Of a stretch of DNA of 64,000 nt, positions 43,991 to 54,260 are shown one piece after another; the stretch's first letter is position 1; each line of letters opens with the position of its first letter. Under the pieces are notes generated by a model. That model was given only the letters and a program-made list of their open reading frames with translations. It made no database searches and was not told where the DNA came from. Made by a program: the position numbers and the translations under genes. This DNA comes from Cephalotus follicularis (taxonomy: Eukaryota; Streptophyta; Magnoliopsida; Oxalidales; Cephalotaceae), in the NCBI GenBank assembly GCA_001972305.1, contig BDDD01002286.1, forward strand, positions 124,001 through 188,000. The letters are read 5' to 3'.

Positions 43991-45357
43991 ATGGTTAGGT
44001 CAAAACTTGCTGCAAAAAAGAAGGCTGCTTCTTCCTCTCAGCCAATGAAATCTGCTAAAAAGCAGAGGCTTGAGATTAGAGAACCTTCTCCTGACCCTAC
44101 TCTCCAATCGGATTCAGAATCCGAAGAGCAAGTTCCTTTGAGAAATGTCATTTTTGTGGACAAAAGAGTTATGGGAGGCAGAAATATCGATTTAGATTTC
44201 TGTTCCTCTGAGTTTTCCTTTGTTTCTTGGCTAGAGGACCTCCATCTCATTCCTCTTGTACAAATTTCTGACCCTTTTTACATAAAATTGGTCAAGGAAT
44301 TTTACTCAAACCTTCGAATGGTTTCAAGCCCCAATGAGGAATTTGCACTGTCCTCATCTGTTAAAGGGGAGAGAATTTATCTAAATGCTAGGATTCTAGC
44401 CTCTATCTTACACATTCCACATACCGGTTTATATGGTTTTGAACACAAAAAATGGCCGGAGGTTGAGGGTTTTCACCCTAACCAAATTTTGTCTCTTTTG
44501 TACCCAAATGATCCAAATGTTCATCTCAATATGGCACTGACCACCAATAGATTATCAGTAGACCATAGGCTTCTCCACCATCTTATTGTACATCAAATTC
44601 TACCCACCGGTGGAGGGTATGCAAAGTTGTCTTGGATGCAAGTTGTTATCATGTGGTGCATCCTTTCCAAAATTGAATTTTGTTTTCCTCTCCTCATGCT
44701 CAAGACTATGGTTAGAGCATTCTCACAAAAAAAATCCGTACTCCCCTTCGGATCAATTCTTACCAAAGTCTTCCAACATTGTCAAATTCGGCTAGAAGGA
44801 GAAATCGCATCAAAATTGAAGAAAGAGGACACGTACAACAAGAGTACTTTGAATCGAATGGGGTGGAAAAAGCAGGAAGGGATTTGGACCTATTGCCCCA
44901 AAGTGGATCAAGGGCCAAGGATTGCAATTGAAGAGTAAGAAGAGAACCCTCCTTGGGAAGCTCAAGGAGAATCTGCACCAGCTCAGGCTCAAGCTCAAGG
45001 AACCTCATCCTCTACTGATCTGGACAGGGTGATGGAGTTCATGAGCTCAAAATTTGATTATATGCAAGCTTTGCTTGAAGAGAAATTTGAGCAAGTCCAC
45101 ACGCGGCTCACTAGCTTGGAGAAAGATCATGAGATGATTCGCTCCGATTTCGAAAACATGGATGACACCATCTACTACGATCTAAAAGTCGCAAACAGGC
45201 GTCTCAAAAGAATGGAGCGAAAACTTGCCAATTCCAAGACTATTGATGGTTGCGAAGAGACTTCGGGCGATGAATCCAATTCTGATGCCCCTCCTCCTGC
45301 TGCCTTATCTTGTTGTTGTTTCTGTTCTGTTTTGTTGCTGTTTGTTTTTTGTTTTTA
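43991..45357 (+). pseudogene. envelope-like ORF of the SIRE-like element (putative plant transposon protein domain)
   Basis: Located after pol, as in SIRE/Maximus elements. It begins MVRSKLAAKKKAASSSQPMK. The central region has FYSNLRMVSSPNEEFALSSS, VKGERIYLNARILASILHIP, GLYGFEHKKWPEVEGF and LLMLKTMVRAFSQKKS, the 'putative plant transposon protein' domain common to SIRE env-like ORFs and other plant elements. After a Gln/Ala-rich linker comes a coiled-coil stretch (MQALLEEKFEQVHTRLTSLE) and, at the very end, a Cys-rich hydrophobic tail CCCFCSVLLLFVFCF, which could be a membrane segment. The true function in plants is unknown. The N-terminal ATG at 43955 is possible, but 43991 is the likelier start. 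Fossil. Confidence 0.82.
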
Positions 45358-45810
45358 GTTGTGTTGTAATGAAACTAAGTGTTTATTTATAATTTTGTAA
45401 GAACAAAGTTTGTTAATGAATTTATGATATTAATGAAATGTTTATGTGTTTATGAAATTATGTTTATGAGATGATGTTTATACAGCTTTATGAATTGTGT
45501 TGTATGAATATATATTTGATTAATGATATAATTGTGTTGTATGATTATGTTTTCTAAATTATTGCCGATAATTATATTCATTACCGATATTTTGATAATT
45601 TTATGCATAATGCCTATATTCACTCTCTTTACCCTTGCTTTTATTAAGGGGGAGCTAATGATTTCTGCCTTTTGTAGAACTTTTTGATGCTATACAAAAA
45701 AGGGAGAGAAATGCTAATGGCTCAAAAGAAATATGTTCGGGGAGAATAGGCTCAAAATGCTTGAGTTTATGAATTTTGGGAGAAAAGGCTCAATATGGGA
45801 GATTAAGACT

Positions 45811-45903
45811 CAAACTCATTGCTTATTTGATATTGCATGAACAAACTCATTGCTTATTTGATATTGCATGAACAAACTCATTGCTTATTTGATATTGCAT
45901 GAA
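45811..45903. repeat. 31-bp tandem repeat, three units
   Basis: The unit CAAACTCATTGCTTATTTGA plus TATTGCATGAA is repeated three times without change, between the envelope-like ORF and the purine tract. Confidence 0.92.
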
Positions 45904-45998
45904 CATTGCCAATGCTTACATTATAATTGGTATTTACTTATATTTTTAAATTAGTATAACTTTAATTTATGCCTTTTGAGAAAATTTTTGTCATCATC

Positions 45999-46012
45999 AA
46001 AAAGGGGGAGAT
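45999..46012 (+). other. polypurine tract of the SIRE-like element
   Basis: AAAAAGGGGGAGAT directly precedes TGTTGAC of the 3' LTR, the standard SIRE arrangement. Confidence 0.9.
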
Positions 46013-47265
46013 TGTTGACAATTTAGTCTCAATATTAGTTTTGATGATAACATATTTGCATTTGACAAGTTTACTTGATGTGCAAGAAATTACAAGTTCA
46101 ATACCAAAGCAAAAATACCATCTGCAGAAGAAGACATCGAGTCTCAAGTAATGACATCGACTCCTTTAAAGAAGACATCGACGCCTTTCATGCCAGAAGT
46201 TACAGGATAATTTCGAGTGATGACATCGATGCTTATCAGTAAAGACATCGACGTCCGTAGGAAAGAAGTCAATCCCTATCTTAAAGACATCGACGTCTTT
46301 AGGTGCCAAAGTTACAGGACAATTTCGAGTGATGACAACGATACTTATCAGTAAAGACATCGACGTCCGTACGAAAGACATCGACGCCTTTCTAGAGCTA
46401 CCTGCATTTCCCAGAAAAGACATCGACCCCTACAGAAGAAGTCGATGTGATGTTCAAATATTCAAATCCTGGAGATTTCCCAGAAATGACATCGACACCT
46501 TTAAAAAGATATCGACTTTTTTTTAAATGAACAAGACCCAGGAAACATGGAACGGCTAGTACATGCACTTCCAGCGGCTATCAACGACCAAAGACATTGA
46601 CGCCTTTTGAATGACATCGACGTCTTTATGTCAGCAGAAGAAAAATTCAAAGATTGCAACTACACATTATTAAATCAAAAGCTTCCATGATTTATACAAC
46701 GGCTACAAATCATTTATGCCTATAAAAGGAAGATTGAAACCTCAGAAGAACATAGAGAACAACAATGAACTACATCAATTAAACAAGAATCACACAATCA
46801 AGAGAGATTTCATATTCAAAGCATTCTAGTGAGCAAAAAGCTCAAAGTGCTCAATAGTGTTCTAACAAGCTTCTAAGCTTTATCCTTTGAGATTTTCTGA
46901 GTGTTTCATATTGAGAGCTGTATTATTCATACCAACCTATTTGAGAGGTTATCTTGTAAACACTTTCATTATTACTTGTAAAAGAGGAGAATCCTCTAAG
47001 GTCTTGAGGTCAAGGTCTTGTGATTGAGGTCAATCACGAAGTTGTAAGGTGTAACGAATTGCTGACTTAATCAATTCGAGATAGTGGAAACTCAAGGAGC
47101 TCCCTTGGGAAAAGTGGACGTAGGCAAGAGTTAGCCGAACCACTCTAAATTCGGAGAAGTTTTTCTATCCCTTCACTATTTCCTTTGAAAGTTTTTAAAT
47201 TTCCCATTTTACTTCAATATTCAATTCACCCCCCCCTCTTGTATATTGCAAGAGTGTTTATTTCA
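46013..47265 (+). repeat. 3' LTR of the SIRE-like element
   Basis: 1.25 kb, nearly identical to 39600-40894, with the same CATCGACG array, the TATA box at 46721 and the end GTTTATTTCA. Confidence 0.92.
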
Positions 47266-48176
47266 CATTGTTTGCTCTATGAATTGCTATGTGTTTGTGT
47301 TTGAGCTACTAGTTGCATGACGGAGGCTGCCAATGCTGATTAGTGGTAGGGTCGAACCTAGGGGCCAGGACCATGGCTAGGTGACTCACTGTACTGTTGC
47401 CTCGCTCGGTTGCCCGAAGTGGGGACCGGAGTGGTAGTGTAGCGTGGGGCCAGGAGTTGGCGGTGTTACACATACTGACTGTTGTTGTGGTCCTATGTGG
47501 ACATACTGTACTGCCTGTTGGTCCTTCTCGGACATTACTGTGTTTGATGATGTAGCCCTGGCCGGGTTACTACTGTACTGATCTTGCATACATATATTTT
47601 CTTATATATGTACTCATTGTTATTTTACTGTACTGTTAATTATATATATATTTCCCATATATATATAACCTGGTTTTCCTACACTGCATCATTTATGCAT
47701 ACATTCCATGACATGCATTTAATGTTGATCCCGAGCTGCTTTTATGACTTAGCCGAGTGAGGACAAAGGTCAACCCCCTACTTTACAGATTGATGCAGTG
47801 GACCTGTTGGACTGGCATGGACGAAGATCAAGTTGTTATGTTCTTGATTTTACTTCTCCTGTTTTGTATTAAACCTATGTTGGTTATGGATTTCCGATGT
47901 ACCGTTGTTACGGTTTTGGTTACTGGTGGATTTTAATCTTGTACTGTAATTCACGCTCCGTTTTGCGGGCGATTAACTATAATGACTTGTATTTGAGGTA
48001 GCGTGCAGTATGGGACGCACGTTACGAGTTATAGCTTATGAACTTATTATGCTTCCGCAACTGATGTTCTTGAAAAACTTTTAATTTTTTTATGGTTTTT
48101 GCATGAGCTGTACTTTATGTTAATTGCCTTTACCGCTTTAATATTACGTTTCTCTTAAACGGGGTGTGACAGGCCT

Positions 48177-49500
48177 GGTGTGATGCGCCCAGGCATTGCA
48201 TGTGCGCCACTCATGCCGTGTAGGAGCGCACTACAAGGCATTGCTTGCTCACCGCTACGTGTAACATGCTTTGGACGCTTGCAATAGCACATGGGTGCAA
48301 TGCGTAGCATGCCAGAAACACATGCAGAGGTGAGCTTGGGCACATAGCACATGGCAGCTATGGCGCACAACATTGGAGTGTCCTCGGATACATGTCCTCG
48401 GACACATGCACTCTCCTAACATTGGAGAGCTCTGGCATTTGACGTTGCATGCTGAGGACGCATGCATGGAGAGCTCGGCGCCATCATAGTGGAGAGCTCG
48501 GCGCCATCACAGTGGAGAGCTCGGCGTCACGATGTTGCATGCTGAGGATGCATGCATGGGGAGCTCGGCGCATGAGTGCAGGACATTGCACGCTTAGGAA
48601 GCATGGCATCTCAGCGCATGGCTTCTTGGGCGCATGGAAGAGGAGAGCCATGGTTGGCACGTTCATAGTGGAGACCTCGGTGCATGGCACCTCGAGCATG
48701 GCACCTCGGACGCATGGCAGAGGACAACGCATGCATGGCAGAGGATGACGCATGCTTATGAGTTCATGTACTATGCAATGCTCGGCACGCATGGTGCTCC
48801 ATCCTCAGACATTCACTATGGGAAGCTTGGATGAATTCATTGGAGAGCTCTGATGCGTTACATGGCATGCTCGGGAAGCATGCACTGGACACATACAGTG
48901 GGGAGCTCGGACACATGCATGTGGACAGTGTCACATTACACTGGTGCGTCCTCAGCTGTGTGTCATCGGATGCCTAACAGTGGCACCTTGGCTCCTCGGC
49001 ACCTTGGCATGCACATGACGCATGCAGTGGACAGTGGAGAGCTCAGCGACTTAGTGCTCGGGCACTGGTGCATCCTCAGGCACTTGTCCTCGGACGCATA
49101 ATGCATTGGAGAGCTCGGCACACTGGCGCATCCTCGTCGTATTGCTTGGGATGCATGGCACAGTTGCATCCTTGGCACCTGCACGATAGGACGCATCCCC
49201 TACCCATGGATGGTAGAACGCATCTTCGGTGCATGGCAGGGCAGGGCACATCCTCGGCACATGGAGGCTTGCTCGGGATGCTCGGTGTGTTGGGGCATGG
49301 GGGCCATGCTTGGATGCTCACTTGGCATGCCCGGGCATTTCATTGTGGAAGGCTCTAGAGTTATGCCATGCTCGAGCATGACATATGTACACAAGATGCA
49401 TACTTAGGATGCATGATGATGGGCACTGCTCAAATGCAGGCTAGGGCATGACATCCTAGAGTGCATAGTAGTACATAGTCTAGTCTGACCATCTAAATCA
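48177..49500 (-). repeat. GAGCTCGG / GCATG-rich degenerate array in L3
   Basis: GC-rich, low-complexity part of LTR L3. A 24-bp unit containing GGAGAGCTCGGCGCCATCA is repeated about three times at 48471-48535, and looser copies of GAGCTCGG, CTCGG(C/A)GCATG and GCATGG fill the next kilobase. Open frames on both strands here follow from this composition and are not genes. Confidence 0.75.
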
Positions 49501-49510
49501 TTCCTATACA

Positions 49511-49541
<31 letters not shown>
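49511..49541. repeat. (TA)n microsatellite
   Basis: About 15 TA units inside L3. Confidence 0.92.
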
Positions 49542-49545
<4 letters not shown>

Positions 49546-49877
49546 CATTATATTAAGCTAGCACAATATCATAACATTCATATATACAGTAAAAGCATTG
49601 AGTAGGAGGTACAATTTCTCCAATTGCTCCTACCTCCACTGGTTCTTCCTTTGCTCTCTCGGTCTGCTTCAAAGTTGGAGATGAGGGGGGATTAAATGAG
49701 AGTGGAAAGGGGAGAGTAGAATTCTCCCGATTTCTGCCCCACCTCCTTGTCTCTTTCTCCCCTTCTTAGCAATAGTCGTCCCCACTTCTCCTCTTTCCTT
49801 TTTATAACCATTACTGGAATTCACTATAATTCCCTACACAATTCTCAGGCAGCACACACAAAATGTGGTTTGAGCAC

Positions 49878-51616
49878 CTGGCAACGCTTAAGCAGTAAAC
49901 CAACGACGCTTGTACCCCTACCAACGACGCTTTAAAACAGTATGTTTTCATCTTTGGCAACACCTTCAACCGATGACGCTTATCAAAAATCTATAGCGCT
50001 CTACAGGAAAGCATCAACGCTTTCAGTTAAAGCAACGATGCTTTAAGAACATATAGAATGTGGCCTTTGACGAAACCCGTAAGCGGCGACGCTTCACTTC
50101 AAAGCGTCAACGCTTCACTTCAAAGCGTCAACGCTTTGCCCTGCAGATCAGTTGAAGAATTTAGCTTTTTGTCTCTTTGTGAATTAATTATAATAATTAA
50201 GGAACATGTGTCAAGCTAGGGAGTGAGGACTTCACATATTTTAGCCAAGTGTCAAGATTAGAATGATAAGAATGACAAGTGTCACCAAATTGGAGAGAGA
50301 GAATATCATCACATGGGCAACTAGAAGGTTAGGTGGCATGATGACTCACTAAGGAAAACTTGCACCCCAAGCTTCAATCAGCCTATATATATGTGTAGAT
50401 ATGACCTAAGATTAGTTGGTTTCTACTGAGTTTAATCCAGTAAAGAGAAGGAGGAAGGAGATTAAATCAAAGTAAGGAAAATCCTACTATTTCATGCTAA
50501 AGTATTCCTCTGTTTTACTTCTGATATTTTGCAGCAACTTCTTTTAATCATATATTTCTTGTTTCTTAATGGAATATTAAATGGTTGACTGTTATAGAAA
50601 CCTCTAGATGTCCTCTACAACTGTTATGTTTCGTGTGTTCCAAAATTATATCAATTGCTTCATGAAAAACTGTGCTTACAATTACTGCTCACGTTATGCT
50701 AACTTATGGGACCTGCAATAAAAATTTACTTCAGCTTCGTTTCTCAATGAAAAATTATGAAATTTATCATTCTGAAATCTTTGAAATGTCTGCTATAACT
50801 TTTCTGTTTTATGTTTTCTCTGGAAATGAATGTTTCTATATGGAATATCAGTTTTAAAAATGTTGTACGATCTTGTTTTATGAATATTTTGATTTGATCA
50901 CTCAAGGTATTGAGAAATGATTTATGAACTACGAAAAGTTAATGAACTAAGATGAAAAATTCTTGTATTGCGATCGCAAGAGGGATGATGAAGAGTGTAG
51001 AGAGCTCGCGGACATGCATGTGATGTAAGGATAGTAATCAGGGAGTGCACAATGCCCCCGGTGAAGCATGGTTCAATCGGGTTCTTTGAGTTTATATAAC
51101 CTCTCAGTTGTTTGAAAGGTTTCTAATCTATGAGAAATGATTAGAAAAATGAATCTGATGAAGTTTTTATTATGAAACCCTTACTGGGCTATTTGAGCTC
51201 ATTCCTTTCAATGTTTTGTTTTCAAATAAATTTTTTTTCAGGAAATGGTTGAACATGGAACTTCAAACTTTAAAGGGAGTTAGTAAAAAAATATTTGGAA
51301 GCAATTATGTTACGTATAAACTATTTTATGATGTGATAAGTCAATAATTCGGCTGTGTAATGTAATATGACAAGTTATATATATAAATGTAAAGACTTTA
51401 GAAATGATTGTTATGGTATATATTGGTTTCAAATGAGAAGTATGATGATTCTGAAGTGTAGTGTTCAAAGTTGTAAGTATATTTTGAAGTTACGAAGTTA
51501 TTGAATATGATATAACATCAAGGTTGTTAAACGATTTAATGGTTAACCCCCAGTAACGCACCGAATCCTCGAAGTTCGCTTTGAGCATTTAGTGAACTCA
51601 GATCGGGGGTGTTACA
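49878..51616 (+). repeat. 3' LTR (partial) of E1
   Basis: Collinear with the E1 5' LTR from about 18618 to 20072 and then 34997 to 35401, ending GGGGGTGTTACA. The first quarter of the LTR is not present next to L3. It carries clear AAAGCGTCAACGCTT copies (50098-50130). TTATC follows. Confidence 0.88.
51306..51308. other. empty target of the CACTA insertion
   Basis: Here AAGCAATTAT runs directly into GTTACGTATAAAC. In the 5' LTR, AAGCAATTAT is followed by the CACTA and then TATGTTATGTATAAAC. The single TAT here is the unduplicated target. Confidence 0.9.
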
Positions 51617-51621
51617 TTATC

Positions 51622-52709
51622 ACTGCCATATGCTTCTGCAAAAACAATACCCTCTCTATGTATTGCAAGCAAATGTGTTAGATAAAATCATTAGAAGCAC
51701 ATGTTTAAGTTTTTTTAGTGATATAAAATATGTACATATGAAAATACAAATAGATCTTAAACATGATTTCAAATTTACGATAGAGTATATTATCAATTTG
51801 GCAATCTTTAATCTCCATAGAATAGGCTCCTATTTGTCCTAAGTGGCCAAGAGATGCACCAAGTTGAAGTTTGAAATGTTCATAGATTCAGCAGATTCAA
51901 ATCTACCAAAACCAGACAGACTGTACTATTATTCTACCCGCAATATCAAGTTTTGGCAGTGCTTTTAAAAATGTAACAATCCATTCTACTTGCGGAGAGG
52001 GTAACACCTGAAAGAAATTGTCATGCTCATTGCAATATTCAGGTCAGCCTTAATACTGTATAATGACTGGGACATTTTAAGACCATTTAAAAAAGAGATT
52101 TCAAAAGAAAGTGGAAAATGGAGTCAAAACCCACAATCTTGTTAGCTGACACGAACTCATACAAGAATACAAACAACTTGCCAAATATTAACTTTGGATA
52201 ATTAAAAAACTGAAATTAAAGACATTTAATAAGCCTCAGTTCCACTTGTTATATTTTGGCTCAAAAAAAGTGTTTAAATAAAGATTAATGCTATAAATCA
52301 AGAAGTTTATTTTTAAGCAAAGCTAGATATAAGTAGATTAAATTTACAAATTATACTTCATTTTCCTATCAAATAATTATTAACATTTAAATTTGAAAAC
52401 ATTACAAATTCATAGTAGCTAATAAAACCATCCAAAACTCAAATAACCTCAACAACATACTCTAAACAGTGTAAATTATCAGTTCCAGAATTGGATATTT
52501 AGATTTCATCGGGAACTAGTAAGTCAAGCGCAAACCCAAACTTAAAAGTTTGAGGAAGCATTACAGATGCTTACATTGCTAGTGTTCTACAATCAAGTAT
52601 TGAATATGGAAAGTCTCACACCACGCAAACACGAAAGCATGGTGTAATCGTCTAAACCACTAACAACCAGCATATTCACTAACTTTTATGTAGTAAATGC
52701 ATTGGTCAA
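51622..52709. other. unassigned sequence
   Basis: About 1.1 kb of AT-rich sequence with no relative in the window and no convincing gene. It may be host DNA or interior of the second CACTA. Confidence 0.4.
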
Positions 52710-52925
52710 TTATCCCTTGTCAACCATTTCATGAAGAAGTTGCATTTCCCTTGATGTATCATTGTTTTGTAAGAGTCCTAGGATGATTTTGTTATAAGAA
52801 AAACCATCAGGTGAGCAGCCATTCTCCTCGATCTTCCTAAACAGGTCATAAGCTTCATTTGCAAGTCCTTCTTTACAAAGTCCATGCATCATTATATTAT
52901 AGGTCCAATCATCAGCATGCAATAG
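52710..52925 (-). pseudogene. PPR (pentatricopeptide repeat) gene fragment
   Basis: The minus strand reads WTYNIMMHGLCKEGLANEAY, then DLFRKIEENGCSPDGFSYNK and IILGLLQNNDTSREMQLLHE, MVDKG and stop: about two P-class PPR repeats ('YN.MI.GLCK.G...EA..LF..M...GC.PD..TYN.II.G') of the Rf-like type. PPR proteins bind organelle RNA. Only the C-terminal repeats are present and the upstream text is not PPR, so it is a fragment. It lies inside the presumed second CACTA, so capture is possible, but it could also be a host gene remnant. Confidence 0.8.
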
Positions 52926-53924
52926 GCATGCCGACTGAGATTGGGGTGCGCTAAGGTCATGGTGGGTTTGATTATGACGATGCACACTGGCAACTTTACA
53001 CATGTCTCTCTCCCTCTTCCCCCAAAAATCCAACAGGCACACCGGCTCGCACTCAAAGCTACTAGTACTTTAGTATAACACATTCTCTCTCTCTCTCTCT
53101 CTCTCTCTCTTTATATATACAAGAATAGGTAAAGCTAACCCCACTAACCCATTTGGTGAGATCGACGTTGTTATCTTTTTCCCTTTCTTTTTCATCTTTT
53201 TGTCAGAGAGATTTCGATTTATAACACCAAAGCTAGCTACAGTCCATGTCACCTTCCAAAGTTTTAATAGATAAAACCTATATTAATCAATTCCCTATTA
53301 AAGTTACAATAATAAAGAACCCCAAAAGGCATTAGTAGCTAGAAAAGAAATACCAACCCCGCTGAATTGCTCATCGATTTCACCAAAACAGTCTCTCTAA
53401 TTATTCATTATCCCAAAATAGCAGCTCAATTTATTTGGGATTTTGAGTTACACACATACTTAATTGTTTCTATTTTTGTAAACAACTTGTCCACCTCTCT
53501 TTAAAAGTCTCTCGTCTCTCACCTACGTTTCACTTCTCTAATCAAAACTCCTAATAAAAAGAAGAAAAAACTCCTATTTATGCTCTTTTAATTGAAAATT
53601 TTACCGGTTTCCATCTGAGTTAAAAAAATACATTGTACAAGCAACAATTAAAAATAAAAACAAAGAAACATAAATGGGTAATCATTTTATATGCATGTCA
53701 AAGAGAGACTTAAGAGAGAAGACTGGATCAAGGAGCAAGTGGGTTGGTAGGTCACAAAGCAAAATTACCTGCAGAGAAGCCGTTGAGAGTTAGAGGAGAG
53801 AAGGAGGAGGAGAGGTCATTGCCTACTTGTCATTGGTGTTGAGAGAAATAGAGACAGGGATTGGAGACCAGAGATGTTAGAGAGCGAGAGAGACAGAGAT
53901 TGTATAGTTGTCAAATGGTAACTG
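52926..53924. other. unassigned sequence with (CT)n
   Basis: Holds a CT run at about 53081-53110 and AT-rich sequence; 53690-53910 is GA-rich. No gene recognised. Confidence 0.4.
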
Positions 53925-54257
53925 TGAGAATGTTCATCTGATAACTTTTCAAACGGTAATAGTGTAACCATTTAAAAAAGACTAGGCATTTGAAATGGTA
54001 ACGCTGTCACCATTTCAAATAGCTATAACTATTTGAAACGGTTACAGTGTTACGGTTGCAAATACCTATAATTTTTTAAATGGATTCCCTTAACCGTTTA
54101 AAATACCTAAACTTTTTGAAACGAATTACCTTAACCGCTTCAAGTGCCTATACTTTTTGAAACGGATACCACGACCGTTTCAAATGTTTACTTGTTGAAA
54201 TGGTTTATGCGGCCGTTTCAAAAAGGCGCGTTCCAAAAAACCAGTTTTCTTGCAGTG
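53925..54257. mobile_element. right end of a second CACTA element
   Basis: Several CCGTTTCAAA / TTTGAAACGG units in both orientations, then a terminus that reads inward CACTGCAAGAAAACTGG. The next bases, ATA (54258-54260), would be the target duplication. The motif is the same family as in the CACTA at 20073-34993. A small inverted repeat spans about 53988-54021. I do not find the matching left end; it may lie left of the window, near the Transposase_24 fragment at 1-498. Confidence 0.7.
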
Positions 54258-54260
54258 ATA

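Larger units (their letters stand above)
39600..47265 (+). mobile_element. SIRE/Maximus-like Ty1/copia element with envelope-like ORF
   Basis: The LTRs are 39600-40894 and 46013-47265 (end ...GTTTATTTCA), with a tRNA-Met primer site and an AAAAGGGGGAGAT purine tract. The order inside is integrase, reverse transcriptase, RNase H, then a long ORF after pol with the putative plant transposon protein domain typical of SIRE elements. No gag or protease is recognisable. The LTRs differ by about 1-2% in a 620-base stretch by eye, which makes it the youngest full element in the window. The target duplication is not clear at the left end. Broken, few breaks in pol. Confidence 0.88.
38092..48171 (+). 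repeat. solo Ty3/gypsy LTR with a SIRE-like element inside
   Basis: Starts TGTAACGCCCGAG and ends AACGGGGTGTGACA. GGCCT lies on both sides (38087-38091 and 48172-48176), so it is a solo LTR with an intact target duplication. LTR sequence is 38092-39599 plus about 47266-48171. It is related to the LTR beginning at 60722. It has two clusters of GCGTCGACGCTT-type motifs (about 38285-38400 and 39160-39360). No Ty3 coding sequence adjoins it. Confidence 0.85.
37060..49877 (-). repeat. minus-strand Ty3-type LTR (L3), incomplete, split by a nested solo LTR
   Basis: In plus orientation it begins TGTTACACCCCAAAACCC, so on the minus strand the end is GGGGTGTAACA, a typical Ty3 LTR end. The two halves are 37060-38091 and 48177-about 49877; the GGCCT duplication of the nested solo LTR marks the join. 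On the minus strand a TTATAAAAAGG box (about 49798-49808) is followed by a GA-rich leader. Its start lies against E1's 3' LTR without a clean TG terminus, so it is incomplete. It inserted in the E1 gag. Whether a full element was once there is unknown. Confidence 0.65.
18377..51616 (+). mobile_element. Ty3/gypsy element E1, heavily interrupted by nested insertions
   Basis: The 5' LTR starts TGTAACGACC at 18377 and ends at 35401, because a CACTA element lies inside it. A partial 3' LTR occupies about 49878-51616 and ends GGTGTTACA. CTATC at the left and TTATC at the right are a near-match target duplication. Between them are a primer site, an ORF upstream of gag, and a gag with zinc knuckles; no pol is recognisable. 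The window 37060-49877 is taken up by other elements. The LTRs differ by roughly 8-9% over a 270-base stretch by eye, so this is one of the oldest elements here. Fossil with many breaks. Confidence 0.85.

Noticed and set aside
39595-47270. Target duplication of the SIRE-like element
   Set aside because: Flanks CCACC and CATTG do not match; the left end of the 5' LTR is altered, so I do not claim a duplication.
48449-49407. Several open frames of 60-100 codons on both strands
   Set aside because: They follow from the degenerate GAGCTCGG/GCATG repeats in LTR L3, with Met, His and Cys-rich low-complexity translations.
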